Shown piece after piece: positions 8,145 to 16,465 of a stretch of 41,001 nucleotides of DNA. How positions within the stretch are numbered: the stretch's first letter is position 1; the number at the start of each line of letters is the position of its first letter. Position numbers and translations under genes: made by a program. The stretch covers positions 1-41,001 of the forward strand of contig CABVCJ010000012.1 in the NCBI GenBank assembly GCA_902496845.1, written 5' to 3'. This DNA is from an uncultured Collinsella sp. GTDB lineage: Bacteria; Actinomycetota; Coriobacteriia; Coriobacteriales; Coriobacteriaceae. The notes below the pieces were generated by a model, which searched no databases, was not told the origin of the DNA, and saw only the letters and a program-made list of their open reading frames with translations.

Positions 8145-9179
8145 ATGGCATACGGATACAACGACGGTGATCAACGGCGACAAAGCGTTCGCCTTGCTGG
8201 CCGTACCACGCCGACGCCCGGAAGTGCCACAAGCAGCAATCCGCAACGTCCTCAAGAGCAACCCAGGCCTTCGTCTCGGCAGCAGGCAAGCAAAACACGG
8301 CAAAGTGGCCGTCCGCGCACGGGCACAAGCGCGCAGCAAGACAGCCGCTTAGGCGCGCGCACTCGACAGCATCAAGCCGAGGTTCCGCAACTGCGCCGCA
8401 ACGGCGCACGTCAGCCCGGCATCCATATCAACCGCTTCTTTTCGCATCCCCAAGGTGGACGCGACGGCAAGCCCTACCGCTCGACATCGCACGTGAATGC
8501 CCCCGCCCTGCCGGCTCGTCGACTTCGCCTCGCACTGTGCTCTATCCTCACCTGTCTGGTCTTTGTGTTTATGAGCTCCTGTATGTCCCACGGCTCGGCC
8601 GGTCTCGAGCCCACCGCCGAGGACAAGCTGCTCAAGGCCCCCGTCGCGCCCGGTTATTCTTTCGCCTTTTCGACCCCACGCTCGCAATGGCAAGCCGGCA
8701 CGATGCCCCATATCTATCAGATCGACCCTGCGTGGTCGGAGCTGTCTTACGCCGGCGGCACCATCCGCCAAAATGCCTGCGGGCCCACGTGCCTCACCAT
8801 GGTCTATATCTTTAAGACGGGACGCACCGATATGACCCCCGTCGATATGTGCGCGCTTTCCGAGGCGGGCAATTACGCCCCCACCGGTGCAACCGAATGG
8901 TCGTTTATGACGAGCGGCGCGTGGCAGTTGGGACTTAACGGAACGGAGCTCCATAACGATCGCGAATCGATGACTCAGGCGCTGCGTTCGGGAGCGCCCG
9001 TCATCGCCGCCGTTCGGCCGGGCACCTTTACCAACGTGGGCCACTACATTGTGCTTTACGGTATTGACGACGCCGACCAGATTGGAGTCTTCGATCCCAA
9101 CTCGGCCAGCCGCAGCGCCCGCCGCTGGGGCGTCGTAGAGGTCCTCAATGAAGCCGAAGCCATGTGGGCCTACTACTAG
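8145..9179 (+). CDS. Membrane-anchored C39-like cysteine peptidase
   Basis: A 344-residue protein in three parts. Residues 1-125 are polar, basic and rich in Arg, Gln, Ser and Pro, with no recognisable fold. Residues about 126-146 are a hydrophobic segment ending in MSSC, which could be a signal anchor or an imperfect lipobox. Residues about 165-344 match the C39-like papain-fold family (Peptidase_C39_2). The probable catalytic Cys is in RQNACGPTCLTMVY near residue 211, His is in NVGHYIVLYGID near 299, and Asp in FDPNS near 317. The catalytic part should be outside the membrane. Relatives act on peptides or cell-wall peptides, but the substrate here is unknown. The ATG has AAGGCGG five bases upstream. 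It is the only plus-strand gene in the first 26 kb and stands alone. Confidence 0.8.
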   Translation: MAYGYNDGDQRRQSVRLAGRTTPTPGSATSSNPQRPQEQPRPSSRQQASKTRQSGRPRTGTSAQQDSRLGARTRQHQAEVPQLRRNGARQPGIHINRFFSHPQGGRDGKPYRSTSHVNAPALPARRLRLALCSILTCLVFVFMSSCMSHGSAGLEPTAEDKLLKAPVAPGYSFAFSTPRSQWQAGTMPHIYQIDPAWSELSYAGGTIRQNACGPTCLTMVYIFKTGRTDMTPVDMCALSEAGNYAPTGATEWSFMTSGAWQLGLNGTELHNDRESMTQALRSGAPVIAAVRPGTFTNVGHYIVLYGIDDADQIGVFDPNSASRSARRWGVVEVLNEAEAMWAYY

Positions 9180-9581
9180 TCATTGGGCACTCATTGGGGA
9201 CAGACTTAAATGAGTGGTCGTCGGGGACAGTCTTACGGACGCCGGCCGAGAGCAGACGAAAAGGGCCATCCCGAACTGCTTGGAACTGCCAGCACGGAAA
9301 GCGCATCCTGCTTTGGGGCCCAATAGCGGGGTGCGCTTTCCGTTAGCGGCCCGTTTGGGAAACTAGGGACCGCTTTTCGACAATAATCCGGGATGCATTT
9401 TCCGATTGAGGGCCTCAAGGGAAACCGCACCCCATGTTGGACGCTCATTCTGGGATGTGCTTTCCGCAGTTGATCGATGCGGCCTTTAAGGACTGTCCCA
9501 AGCTGCCGGCAGGAAAGGAACGTCCCCAAGTGCCGGGTTTCCGCAGCCTGCAATGCTCCTCATGAACAGCCGCCTCAATAA
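9180..9581. repeat. Mosaic of short dispersed repeats
   Basis: About 400 non-coding bases packed with recurring motifs. GGGGACAG occurs at 9196-9203 and 9223-9230 and again at 15302-15309. An eight-base inverted repeat CACTCATT / AATGAGTG (9188-9195, 9209-9216) brackets the first copy. The core TGCGCTTTCCG occurs inverted at 9295-9308 and direct at 9328-9342, so these two can pair, and variants lie at 9389-9404 and 9451-9466. Another copy is at 15281-15293. It looks like a decayed cluster of hairpin repeats downstream of the C39-like gene. Confidence 0.7.
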
Positions 9582-9616
9582 CAAAAGCCCCCGCGGCCGA
9601 AGCGGACCGCGGGGGC
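9582..9616 (-). terminator. Terminator of the beta-glucoside PTS operon
   Basis: Minus-strand stem GCCCCCGCGG / CCGCGGGGGC with a short loop, followed by TTTTGTTAT. It lies 16 bases past the stop of the 6-phospho-beta-glucosidase gene. Confidence 0.92.
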
Positions 9617-9632
9617 AACAGACCTGCAAGAG

Positions 9633-11087
9633 TTAACTCAAGTCCTCGCCATTTGATGCAATGACCTTTTGGTACCAGCAGAAGCTGTCCTTTCGGTAGC
9701 GATCGAACGTGCCTTTGCCCATATCATCGGCATCAACATAAACAAAGCCATAGCGCTTCTTCATCTGCCCCGTCGAGGCCGACACCAAATCGATACAGCC
9801 CCACGGCGTGTATCCCATCAGGTCAACACCGTCCTCGACAATTGCATCGCGCAGCGCAAGAATATGCCTTCGCAGGTAATCAATATGATACGCATCGTGG
9901 ACTTTGCCGTCTTCCAGCGCATCGAGTCCGCCCACACCGTTCTCGGCGATAAAGAGCGGAAGATGGTAACGATCGTGGTAGCCGGCAAGCGTCACGCGCA
10001 AACCCAGCGCATCGATCTGCCACTTCCAGGCAGTCTCTTTATCCTTGAGGTACGGATTGCGCAACGTCGGGAACACGTTGCCCTCCGCCTTCTCGGCGAT
10101 CACCTGATCATCGGCGCACACCAAGCGCGAGCAATAGTACGAGAACGAGATGAAGTCGACCGTATGCTCTGCCAGATACTCCGTATCGCCCGGCTCAAAG
10201 GGCACGTGAACACCCTCTTTCTCGAGTGCACGCAGCTTCCAAGCAGGATAGGCGCCCGCAGCCATCACGTCTGTGTAGAAGTAGCGGCCGCGGTCCTCCT
10301 CATACGCAAGCCATACGTCCTCGGGCGCACAACGGTACGGATAGGTCGCACCGGCAGCGACCATGCAACCCACCTTGTTTGCGGGATCGATCTTGTGCAG
10401 AATCTCGACAGCGCGAGCGCTCGCCATAAACATATGGTGCGAGAACGCCGCAGTCACGGCTGCACGGTCACGCTCATCCTCGAGCGTGACACCCGCGTTG
10501 AGATAGGACAGCGCCACGCTGTTGATCTCGTTGAACGTAAGCCAATAACGCACGAGGCCCTGGTACGCGCGTCCGACGGTCTCGACGTAGTGCGCATACC
10601 GCTCGATCATCTCTCGGCTTTGCCAGCCACCATAGTGCTCGACCAGAGCCAATGGATAGTCGTAGTGCGACAGCGTCACAAGCGGCTCGATTCCATGCTC
10701 GCGCAGCGCCTCGAATACCTGACGGTAAAACTCCAAGCCCTCGCCGTTGGGCTCGGCCTCCATCCCTGTGGGAAAAATACGGCTCCAGCAAATTGAAAGA
10801 CGCAGGCACTTAAAGCCCATCTCGGCAAAGAGCTCGACATCCTCGTGCCAATGATGGAAGAAGTCGTTGCCCCAGCGGCATGGATACAGCCTGTCCGGAT
10901 CGTCCACGGGCTTTTGCCTGCCAAACATTACATCCCAGCGGTCGGAACCCTGTGGGATCAGGTCGGAGTGCGACATGCCGCGGCCGCCCTCGTTCCAGCC
11001 CCCTTCGGCCTGGTTGGCGGCGAGGGCACCACCCCACAAAAAGCCCTCGGGCATACCGGCGGCAGACGTTCTGTCAAAGTAACTCAT
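9633..11087 (-). CDS. 6-phospho-beta-glucosidase, GH1
   Basis: A 484-residue cytosolic glycoside hydrolase of family 1. The acid/base Glu is in YWLTFNEINSV (about residue 185) and the nucleophile Glu in FIAENGVGG (about 381). The opening PEGFLWGGALAANQAEGG and the late motif GQMKKRYGFVYVD are typical of the phospho-glycosidases in GH1, where Ser/Lys/Tyr residues of this late motif hold the 6-phosphate. It cleaves imported 6-phospho-beta-glucosides such as phospho-cellobiose, arbutin or salicin to glucose 6-phosphate and glucose or aglycone. The ATG at 11087 follows the EIIC stop by one base (TAG-C-ATG), so translation is probably coupled; an ATG at 11099 overlapping EIIC is the alternative. 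It is the last gene of the PTS operon. Confidence 0.95.
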   Translation of the reverse strand: MSYFDRTSAAGMPEGFLWGGALAANQAEGGWNEGGRGMSHSDLIPQGSDRWDVMFGRQKPVDDPDRLYPCRWGNDFFHHWHEDVELFAEMGFKCLRLSICWSRIFPTGMEAEPNGEGLEFYRQVFEALREHGIEPLVTLSHYDYPLALVEHYGGWQSREMIERYAHYVETVGRAYQGLVRYWLTFNEINSVALSYLNAGVTLEDERDRAAVTAAFSHHMFMASARAVEILHKIDPANKVGCMVAAGATYPYRCAPEDVWLAYEEDRGRYFYTDVMAAGAYPAWKLRALEKEGVHVPFEPGDTEYLAEHTVDFISFSYYCSRLVCADDQVIAEKAEGNVFPTLRNPYLKDKETAWKWQIDALGLRVTLAGYHDRYHLPLFIAENGVGGLDALEDGKVHDAYHIDYLRRHILALRDAIVEDGVDLMGYTPWGCIDLVSASTGQMKKRYGFVYVDADDMGKGTFDRYRKDSFCWYQKVIASNGEDLS

Positions 11088-11088
11088 G

Positions 11089-12438
11089 CTACTCAGCATC
11101 CTCGGCAGAAGCTGCCGCGGCGTTCTCCTGCTCCTGAGCCAGGAGCTGGTTATCGTACACCTTAAAGAACGGGTACCAGACCACAGCCATGACCACGATC
11201 AAAACGATCGTAAACACCCAGATGCGCGGGTCGAGGCACTGGACAAAGCCCTGAACGAAGATGGGGAACGTGCCGCTCACCAAGATGTAGAAGTTAGAGA
11301 CAAGACCCAGTGAGACCGCACCCCAATACAGCAGGGCCGAGATCATGCCGCCTAGCACAAACGGAATCATGAGGATCGGGTTGAAGATGATGGGCGCGCC
11401 GAAGATCGCGGGCTCGGAGATACGGAAGAAGCTCGGCACGATCGATGCCCTGCCAAATGCCTTGAGCTGCTGCGACTTTGCCCTAAACGCGCAGAGCGCC
11501 ACAAAAGAGAACGTATTACCCGTGCCGCCGATGAGGTTGATGGCCAACGACATGAGCACCGGGTGGAACTCAAGCGGCTGCCCGGCAGCATAGAGCGAGG
11601 CGTTGGCGGCAAAGGCGGCAAGCGAGACCGGGGCGGTGATGGGCATTACGATCATGTTGCCGTGGACGCCAAAGCACCAAAACAGCAGCGTCATGAAGCA
11701 GATAAGCAGTGCGCCGGGCACAGAGTCAACTGCGACGGAAAGCGGGGCAGCGAGCAGCTTCTCGATAACCGAGGGGATGGACAGCGCGGGATCGATCATC
11801 TGGATCAGCAGGTTGCCGCCAAAGAAGATGAGGATGTTGGCGAGCATAGGTACGATGGCGCCAAAGGTTTCGGACAAAAACGGCGGCACGCCATCGGGCA
11901 TCTTGATGGTGATGCCCTTGGTCTGGCAGAAGCGCGTGACCTCGACGGAGACCAAGGCAACGATGATGGCGGTAAACAGGCCCTGCGCACCCAGATAGGT
12001 GCAGGGGACCGCCTGGAGCACGGACTCGTCAGCAAGCTGGTAGTAGGACGACGGCGCCGCGGCGATCAGGAACATCACCAGCGAGGTCATGCCGGCGTTA
12101 AGCTTGGGCATCTTGTAGGTGCCCGCCAGGTTATAGGCGATTGCGAACGTCACGATCACCGACAGTATGCCCATCGTCATATTGAAGGGGATGAGCAGCG
12201 TGAGCTTATTGGCCGTCGCAAAATCGAGCCAAGGGCCAAAGACGGACCAGAACCCGCCCTGCGCCACCAGGTCGGCCGTGACCGGCGGGTTGGCGAGGAT
12301 CATAAAGACGGCAGATACCAAGATGAAGCTGATCGCGCTCATAAAGCCCTTTTGCATGGAGGCAAAGTGGCGCTCGGTGCCGCAGAAATTGGCGATAGGG
12401 GTCAGTTTTTCCTGAAGCAGGGTCATGAACTTCTCCAT
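11089..12438 (-). CDS. PTS EIIC, lactose/cellobiose family
   Basis: A 449-residue integral membrane transporter. It opens with MEKFMTLLQEKLTPIANF and has about ten hydrophobic segments. The conserved regions of the CelB/LicC type are visible: SFILVSAVFMILANPPV, FGVHGNMIVMPITAP and the late ISEPAIFGAPIIFNPILMIPF, whose Glu is thought to take part in sugar binding. It carries beta-glucosides or cellobiose across the membrane while the partner EIIB phosphorylates them. AGGAGGCGACC precedes the ATG. It lies nine bases after the EIIB gene and one base before the phospho-glucosidase gene, in one operon. Confidence 0.94.
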   Translation of the reverse strand: MEKFMTLLQEKLTPIANFCGTERHFASMQKGFMSAISFILVSAVFMILANPPVTADLVAQGGFWSVFGPWLDFATANKLTLLIPFNMTMGILSVIVTFAIAYNLAGTYKMPKLNAGMTSLVMFLIAAAPSSYYQLADESVLQAVPCTYLGAQGLFTAIIVALVSVEVTRFCQTKGITIKMPDGVPPFLSETFGAIVPMLANILIFFGGNLLIQMIDPALSIPSVIEKLLAAPLSVAVDSVPGALLICFMTLLFWCFGVHGNMIVMPITAPVSLAAFAANASLYAAGQPLEFHPVLMSLAINLIGGTGNTFSFVALCAFRAKSQQLKAFGRASIVPSFFRISEPAIFGAPIIFNPILMIPFVLGGMISALLYWGAVSLGLVSNFYILVSGTFPIFVQGFVQCLDPRIWVFTIVLIVVMAVVWYPFFKVYDNQLLAQEQENAAAASAEDAE

Positions 12439-12447
12439 GGTCGCCTC

Positions 12448-12741
12448 CTAACCCAACAGCGACTGGGCGAGTGCCAGCACGTTGGCGGCGTTGCCCATGC
12501 CGTAGTCCTGTGCGGGGATGACCGCGGTCGGCTTACCGCTCCCCTGCTTGACGGTGTTGAGCTGGTAGGACACCTGCGGCCCCAAGAGCAGCACGTCATA
12601 ATTGGCGCACGTCTCCTGATACTCGCCGATACCCACCGCATCGATATCGAGCTCGATGCCGTTTTGCTCCGCATATTTCTCGAGTTTCTTCATCAGAATG
12701 CTTGTAGACAGACCAGCTGCGCAAACAAGAAGGATCTTCAT
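12448..12741 (-). CDS. PTS EIIB, lactose/cellobiose family
   Basis: A 97-residue soluble phosphocarrier. The N-terminus MKILLVCAAGLSTSILMKKL carries the phospho-Cys (Cys7) in the P-loop-like C-x-x-G-x-S-T of EIIB-cellobiose proteins. LLLGPQVSYQL is the next conserved strand. It takes phosphate from EIIA and passes it to the sugar in EIIC. The start at 12741 is preferred to the upstream ATG at 12759 because AAGGGA lies seven bases before it and the MKILLVC start is invariant in the family. It is followed by EIIC after nine bases. Confidence 0.94.
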   Translation of the reverse strand: MKILLVCAAGLSTSILMKKLEKYAEQNGIELDIDAVGIGEYQETCANYDVLLLGPQVSYQLNTVKQGSGKPTAVIPAQDYGMGNAANVLALAQSLLG

Positions 12742-12787
12742 AAGGGATTCCCTTCGCATTGATTGGTTGGATAGTCACCGCACGCCG

Positions 12788-13114
12788 CTAGGCGTTCTTG
12801 GTTGCAGTGCACTCATACAGGCAGATCAGCTCCTGCACGAGCTCCTGAGCAAGCATGGAGCACATGAGGTGGTCCTGAGCATGGACCAGCAACACATCCA
12901 CCGACAGATGCTCGCCCGCTGCCTCAGTCGAAAGCAGCTGCGTTTGGATGTGGTGAGCCTTGATTCCCGCATCCTTTGACTGCTTCATGAGTTTGGCGGC
13001 GGCGTCAAAATCCCCCGCTTTTGCCTTTTCAAGGGCTTCGAAGGCAAGGCTGCGTGCCTCTCCCGCTGCAGCGACCAGCTGAAACGAAACCATCTCGGTT
13101 CCCTGATCGTCCAT
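12788..13114 (-). CDS. PTS EIIA, lactose/cellobiose family
   Basis: A 108-residue all-helical phosphocarrier that works as a trimer in relatives. The phosphorylated His is His78 in LLVHAQDHLM, with the metal-binding Asp81 beside it; both match EIIA-lactose. AGEARSLAFEALEKAKAGDF is the conserved first helix. It receives phosphate from HPr and donates it to the EIIB encoded 46 bases downstream. GGAGAGGAGACC precedes the ATG. It is the first structural gene after the regulator and is separated from it by 119 bases that probably hold a promoter. Confidence 0.94.
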   Translation of the reverse strand: MDDQGTEMVSFQLVAAAGEARSLAFEALEKAKAGDFDAAAKLMKQSKDAGIKAHHIQTQLLSTEAAGEHLSVDVLLVHAQDHLMCSMLAQELVQELICLYECTATKNA

Positions 13115-13233
13115 AACGGTCTCCTCTCCCGTGATGTTTGGTTTGTACTTGAATATTCGAAACGCCTATCTCCCGCCCGCAATCCTCGAGGTTTATTGCA
13201 GGTAGACAGACAGGGTTATCGACAAAAGAAGTC
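13115..13233 (-). promoter_or_regulatory. Probable control region of the PTS structural genes
   Basis: A 119-base gap between the regulator stop and EIIA. It holds the palindrome GAATATTC (13151-13158) within the longer near-palindrome TTCGAATATTCAA on the minus strand, a possible operator for the LicR-like regulator. Exact promoter boxes are not clear. No antiterminator-type stem-loop was recognised. Confidence 0.45.
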
Positions 13234-15129
13234 TTAAGCCGTATGCGCTTGCACAAGCGCCATCAGCTCATGCCAGGACCGGCGCTCGCGTAGGCGCTCG
13301 ACCCCCTGGCGGTCCATAAAGATCTCGGCGAGCAGTGAGCTCAAGATCCGCGCCTCATCGCCGCCCGACCGGGCAAACGACACCATAAAGACGATATCGA
13401 CCTCATGGCCGTATTCGTCCCAAAGAATGGGGTGTTCGAGCAGGCCCACGGTAACAAAGGCCTCGGCGCTCAAGGGATGCATCCCATGGGGCATGGCTAC
13501 CCCATTGCCAAACGAGGTGGCACTCGCGCTCTCGCGCTCGGCGACCTCTTGGGCAAACTGGGCATCGACACGGCCGCTCTCGACGGCGCGCTCGGAGAGA
13601 TATCGGAGAACGGCCTGCTTCGACGACGCCTCAACGCGGTTGAAGAACAGGGCACGGCTAAAGAAAGAGCTTACGGAGTCCGATTGCGCAGTGTCGTCGC
13701 TCAGCACCTTGCGGATAGCGTTGACATCGCTCGTCTCCAAGAAGAAATCGGCCTCGCGGACGGGCACGGGCAACTTGACGTTGAGCGGCACCGTTGTGAA
13801 CACGTAGTCGATGTGCGAAAAATCGAACGTTCCCACGCGGGCGACATCGCATGTCTCAATCGAATCGATATACATGCCAAACTGCTTGCGGTACTGGTGC
13901 TCGAGCATACGGGCGCTTCCCGCTCCCGAGGCGCACACGATCAGGATGCGCTTGCGACGCGGCTGGTCGGCTTGCTGCTCGAGGGCCAGGGCAAATGCCA
14001 TGGCGATGTAGCCGAGCTCTTCATCAGAGGGCTGGCTGCCAAAATGGCGCTCGAGTACCTGCGAGGTGCCAGCTGCCATCGAATAGGCCAACGGAAACCT
14101 CGTCTTGATATCGGGCAGCATGGGGTTATCCATATGCATGTGATATTCAAGGCGATAGCCCAGAGGGCCGATATGCCGAGCAAGGTTCATGCGAAGTTCA
14201 AGATCGCCGCTAAAGTCAAACCTAAACTCATCGTTGACCGCACGTACCATCTCGGAAGCAATCTCCCACATCTCGTCCGAGATAACGGCAGAGCCCTTCT
14301 CGGGCACGCCCGTGCCCCTGCCGAGCAAATGGATTGCGATAAAGGCAACCTCTTCTCGGGGCATGCTCACGCCCAGGGCATCCTTGATGTTTGCGGCAAT
14401 CTGGAAAGCCGCGGCGTATTCGCGCGTTCCCTCCAGTTTTTGAACGTCCGATTCTGCAGCTGGGACATAGCAGCCCTGCTCGATGCGGCCAAGAGCAATG
14501 TAAAGATGCATGATGAGATTGCGGGATGCCAGCGAGCTCACCGTGACGGGCGAGGCCGTCAGGGCATCGTCCACACATGCGGCGATGGCCCGCAGGCGCT
14601 CGGCGAGCTTTGCATCGTCGGTGTCGGGCAACACGGGCCTCACCAGCGAGGCCAGGCACAGGCGCCGTTGCGACTCCCCGCCCGCAACGCGGATTCCGTA
14701 GCGTGGGCGCTTTTCGAGCGTTAAGTCAAATTGGGCGAGTTTCTGCTCTACCAGACGCATGTCATTGGACAGAGTTCGCGCCGAAACGTAGAGTAAATCC
14801 GCATACTCCTCAATCGTCACCCACTGGGACCGCATGAGGAGGTCGTTAAGAAGGAAGGACACACGGCCGTCGCGCGTATCAGGAATGCCCGGATGGGCCA
14901 GAGCCGCACCGTCTAGCAAGCGAGCAAGCTCATCTGCATGTGCAACATCGATACGATATTGCCCTTTGCTGCCAACGATGCGTGCAACCCCCGCAAGATT
15001 GTCGTTTGCGCGATGGATATAGTTTCTCACGGCGCGCTCGCTTACCTCGAGACGCTTGGCAAGCACCGCGACAGCGACAGGCTGAGCGTCCTCGATCATA
15101 TTTACAAGCTGCTTGACGCGAGCATCCAT
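13234..15129 (-). CDS. LicR-like PRD-domain PTS regulator
   Basis: A 631-residue multidomain regulator. A winged-helix HTH occupies about residues 1-65 (LAKRLEVSERAVRNYIHRAN), with a second HTH-like region at about 80-140. Two PTS regulation domains follow (about 180-390). An EIIB-like domain comes next, with Cys in LIVCASGAGSARMLEHQ. A mannitol/fructose-type EIIA domain ends the protein, with the active His in GNGVAMPHGMHP. This order is that of LicR/MtlR-type DNA-binding activators rather than BglG RNA-binding antiterminators. In PRD2 the helix LGYIAMAFALALE has Ala where His is usually found, so one phosphorylation site may be lost. PTS components should set activity by phosphorylating PRD, EIIB and EIIA domains. 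It has a strong AAAGGAGGAGG site and precedes the EIIA/B/C and glucosidase genes, its likely targets. Confidence 0.9.
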   Translation of the reverse strand: MDARVKQLVNMIEDAQPVAVAVLAKRLEVSERAVRNYIHRANDNLAGVARIVGSKGQYRIDVAHADELARLLDGAALAHPGIPDTRDGRVSFLLNDLLMRSQWVTIEEYADLLYVSARTLSNDMRLVEQKLAQFDLTLEKRPRYGIRVAGGESQRRLCLASLVRPVLPDTDDAKLAERLRAIAACVDDALTASPVTVSSLASRNLIMHLYIALGRIEQGCYVPAAESDVQKLEGTREYAAAFQIAANIKDALGVSMPREEVAFIAIHLLGRGTGVPEKGSAVISDEMWEIASEMVRAVNDEFRFDFSGDLELRMNLARHIGPLGYRLEYHMHMDNPMLPDIKTRFPLAYSMAAGTSQVLERHFGSQPSDEELGYIAMAFALALEQQADQPRRKRILIVCASGAGSARMLEHQYRKQFGMYIDSIETCDVARVGTFDFSHIDYVFTTVPLNVKLPVPVREADFFLETSDVNAIRKVLSDDTAQSDSVSSFFSRALFFNRVEASSKQAVLRYLSERAVESGRVDAQFAQEVAERESASATSFGNGVAMPHGMHPLSAEAFVTVGLLEHPILWDEYGHEVDIVFMVSFARSGGDEARILSSLLAEIFMDRQGVERLRERRSWHELMALVQAHTA

Positions 15130-15280
15130 GTCCTCCTCCTTTCCCTGCGTCTAGTCTAACGCGGTAAAGAATGACACTCCACGTCGCTCTCGTTCCGCCA
15201 ACGCGGAACAGGTTGCGGGGAGTCCAGCTGAACTTATAGGGGGCACGGAGAGAGGGCCCGAAAGCAATGCGTCGGTGTGA

Positions 15281-15377
15281 GATGCGCTTTCCGCAGTCAT
15301 TGGGGACAGATTTAAATTAGTAGTCATTGAGGACGTTCTTGTTTGACTAGTCGTTTAAGAACGTCCCCAATGACTAC
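15281..15377. repeat. Dispersed repeat cluster with 21-bp hairpin
   Basis: GATGCGCTTTCCG (15281-15293) and GGGGACAG (15302-15309) repeat motifs of the 9180-9581 cluster. They are followed by an inverted repeat with 21-base arms at 15320-15340 and 15357-15377, differing at one base, around a loop containing GACTAGTC. It lies between the PTS regulator and the carbamate kinase terminator; the flanking bases from 15130 to 15280 show no gene. Confidence 0.8.
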
Positions 15378-15402
15378 CCACCCATCGGGGACCAGGTGAA
15401 TA

Positions 15403-15438
15403 GCAAAAGCCCCGCGGTCGGAGCGGGCCGCGGGGCTC
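15403..15438 (-). terminator. Terminator of the carbamate kinase gene
   Basis: Minus-strand stem GAGCCCCGCGG / CCGCGGGGCTT around a short loop, followed by TTTGCT. It is about 65 bases beyond the arcC stop and close in form to the terminator at 9582-9616. Confidence 0.9.
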
Positions 15439-15502
15439 ATGAAGAGAGGCTAGTTTGTGGGCGTCTTGCCTGGCGCCCACGAGAGAGGCAACAGAGTAGA
15501 GA

Positions 15503-16465
15503 CTACTCGTGGATGCGGGTACCGGAGAGACCGGCCATGGTCTCGGCGGCCTTGTCCAGGGCACCGATGATGCAGGTGCGACCCTTGCGGGAGCGGGCAA
15601 ACTTGATGGCGGCGCGGACCTTGGGCTCCATGGAACCCTTGCCGAACTGGCCCTCGTCGGCCAGGCGCTCGGCCTCGTCGGCGGTGATGTCCTCGAGCTC
15701 CTCCTGGTTGGGCTTGCCAAAGTTGATGGCGACATGCTCAACGGCGGTCAGCAGGAACAGAACGTCGGCGTCGCAGTCCTCGGCCAGCAGCTCGCCGCCC
15801 AGGTCCTTGTCGATGACGGCGGGAACGCCCTTGTAGCAGCCCTTGTTCTCGTAGTCGCGGACGACGGGGATACCGCCGCCACCGCAGGCGATGACGATGA
15901 ACTCGTTGTCGAGCAGGTTGAGGATGGAGTCAGCCTCGACGATCTTCTTGGGATCGGGGGAAGCGACAACGCGACGCCAGCCGCGGCCGGAATCCTCGAC
16001 GAAGACCTTGGAAGGATCCTCGGCCATGAACTCCTTGGCCTGCTCCTCGGTGTAGAAGGGGCCGATCGGCTTGGTCGGGTTCTTGAACGCGGGATCGTCG
16101 GGGTCGCACTCGATCTGGGTGACGACGGTTGCGGCGTGCCAACGCTTATAGCGCTTGTGCATCTCGCGGCCAATGCCCTGCTGCAGGTGATAGCCGATGT
16201 AGCCCTGGGACATGGCGCCGCACTCGGGCAGCGGCATCTCGGGGGTGCCGATGGCGTCGTGGGCGGCGGCGAAGGCGTTCTGGATCATGCCGACCTGCGG
16301 ACCGTTGCCGTGGGTGATGATGATTTCGTTACCCTGCTCAATCAGGCCGAGAAGGGCGTGAGCGGTGTTGCTCACGGCCTCGATCTGCTCAACGGGGTTG
16401 TTGCCGAGGGCGTTGCCGCCAAGGGCGACGACAATACGATCGGGCTTGCCAAGAGGCTTAGACAT
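15503..16465 (-). CDS. arcC: Carbamate kinase
   Basis: A 320-residue cytosolic kinase of the amino-acid-kinase fold. RIVVALGGNALG at the N-terminus, ITHGNGPQVGMIQNAF near residue 50, CGGGGIPVV and DKDLGGELLAEDCDADVLF are the family signatures of carbamate kinase. It makes ATP from carbamoyl phosphate and ADP, giving ammonia and CO2, as the last step of arginine-deiminase, agmatine-deiminase, purine or allantoin breakdown. The start at 16465 is chosen because AGAAAGGATT precedes it; a longer ORF upstream lacks a ribosome site. No arginine deiminase or carbamoyltransferase gene is next to it, so the carbamoyl phosphate source is elsewhere. It is transcribed alone from an AT-rich upstream region and ends at the terminator at 15403-15438. 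Confidence 0.96.
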   Translation of the reverse strand: MSKPLGKPDRIVVALGGNALGNNPVEQIEAVSNTAHALLGLIEQGNEIIITHGNGPQVGMIQNAFAAAHDAIGTPEMPLPECGAMSQGYIGYHLQQGIGREMHKRYKRWHAATVVTQIECDPDDPAFKNPTKPIGPFYTEEQAKEFMAEDPSKVFVEDSGRGWRRVVASPDPKKIVEADSILNLLDNEFIVIACGGGGIPVVRDYENKGCYKGVPAVIDKDLGGELLAEDCDADVLFLLTAVEHVAINFGKPNQEELEDITADEAERLADEGQFGKGSMEPKVRAAIKFARSRKGRTCIIGALDKAAETMAGLSGTRIHE

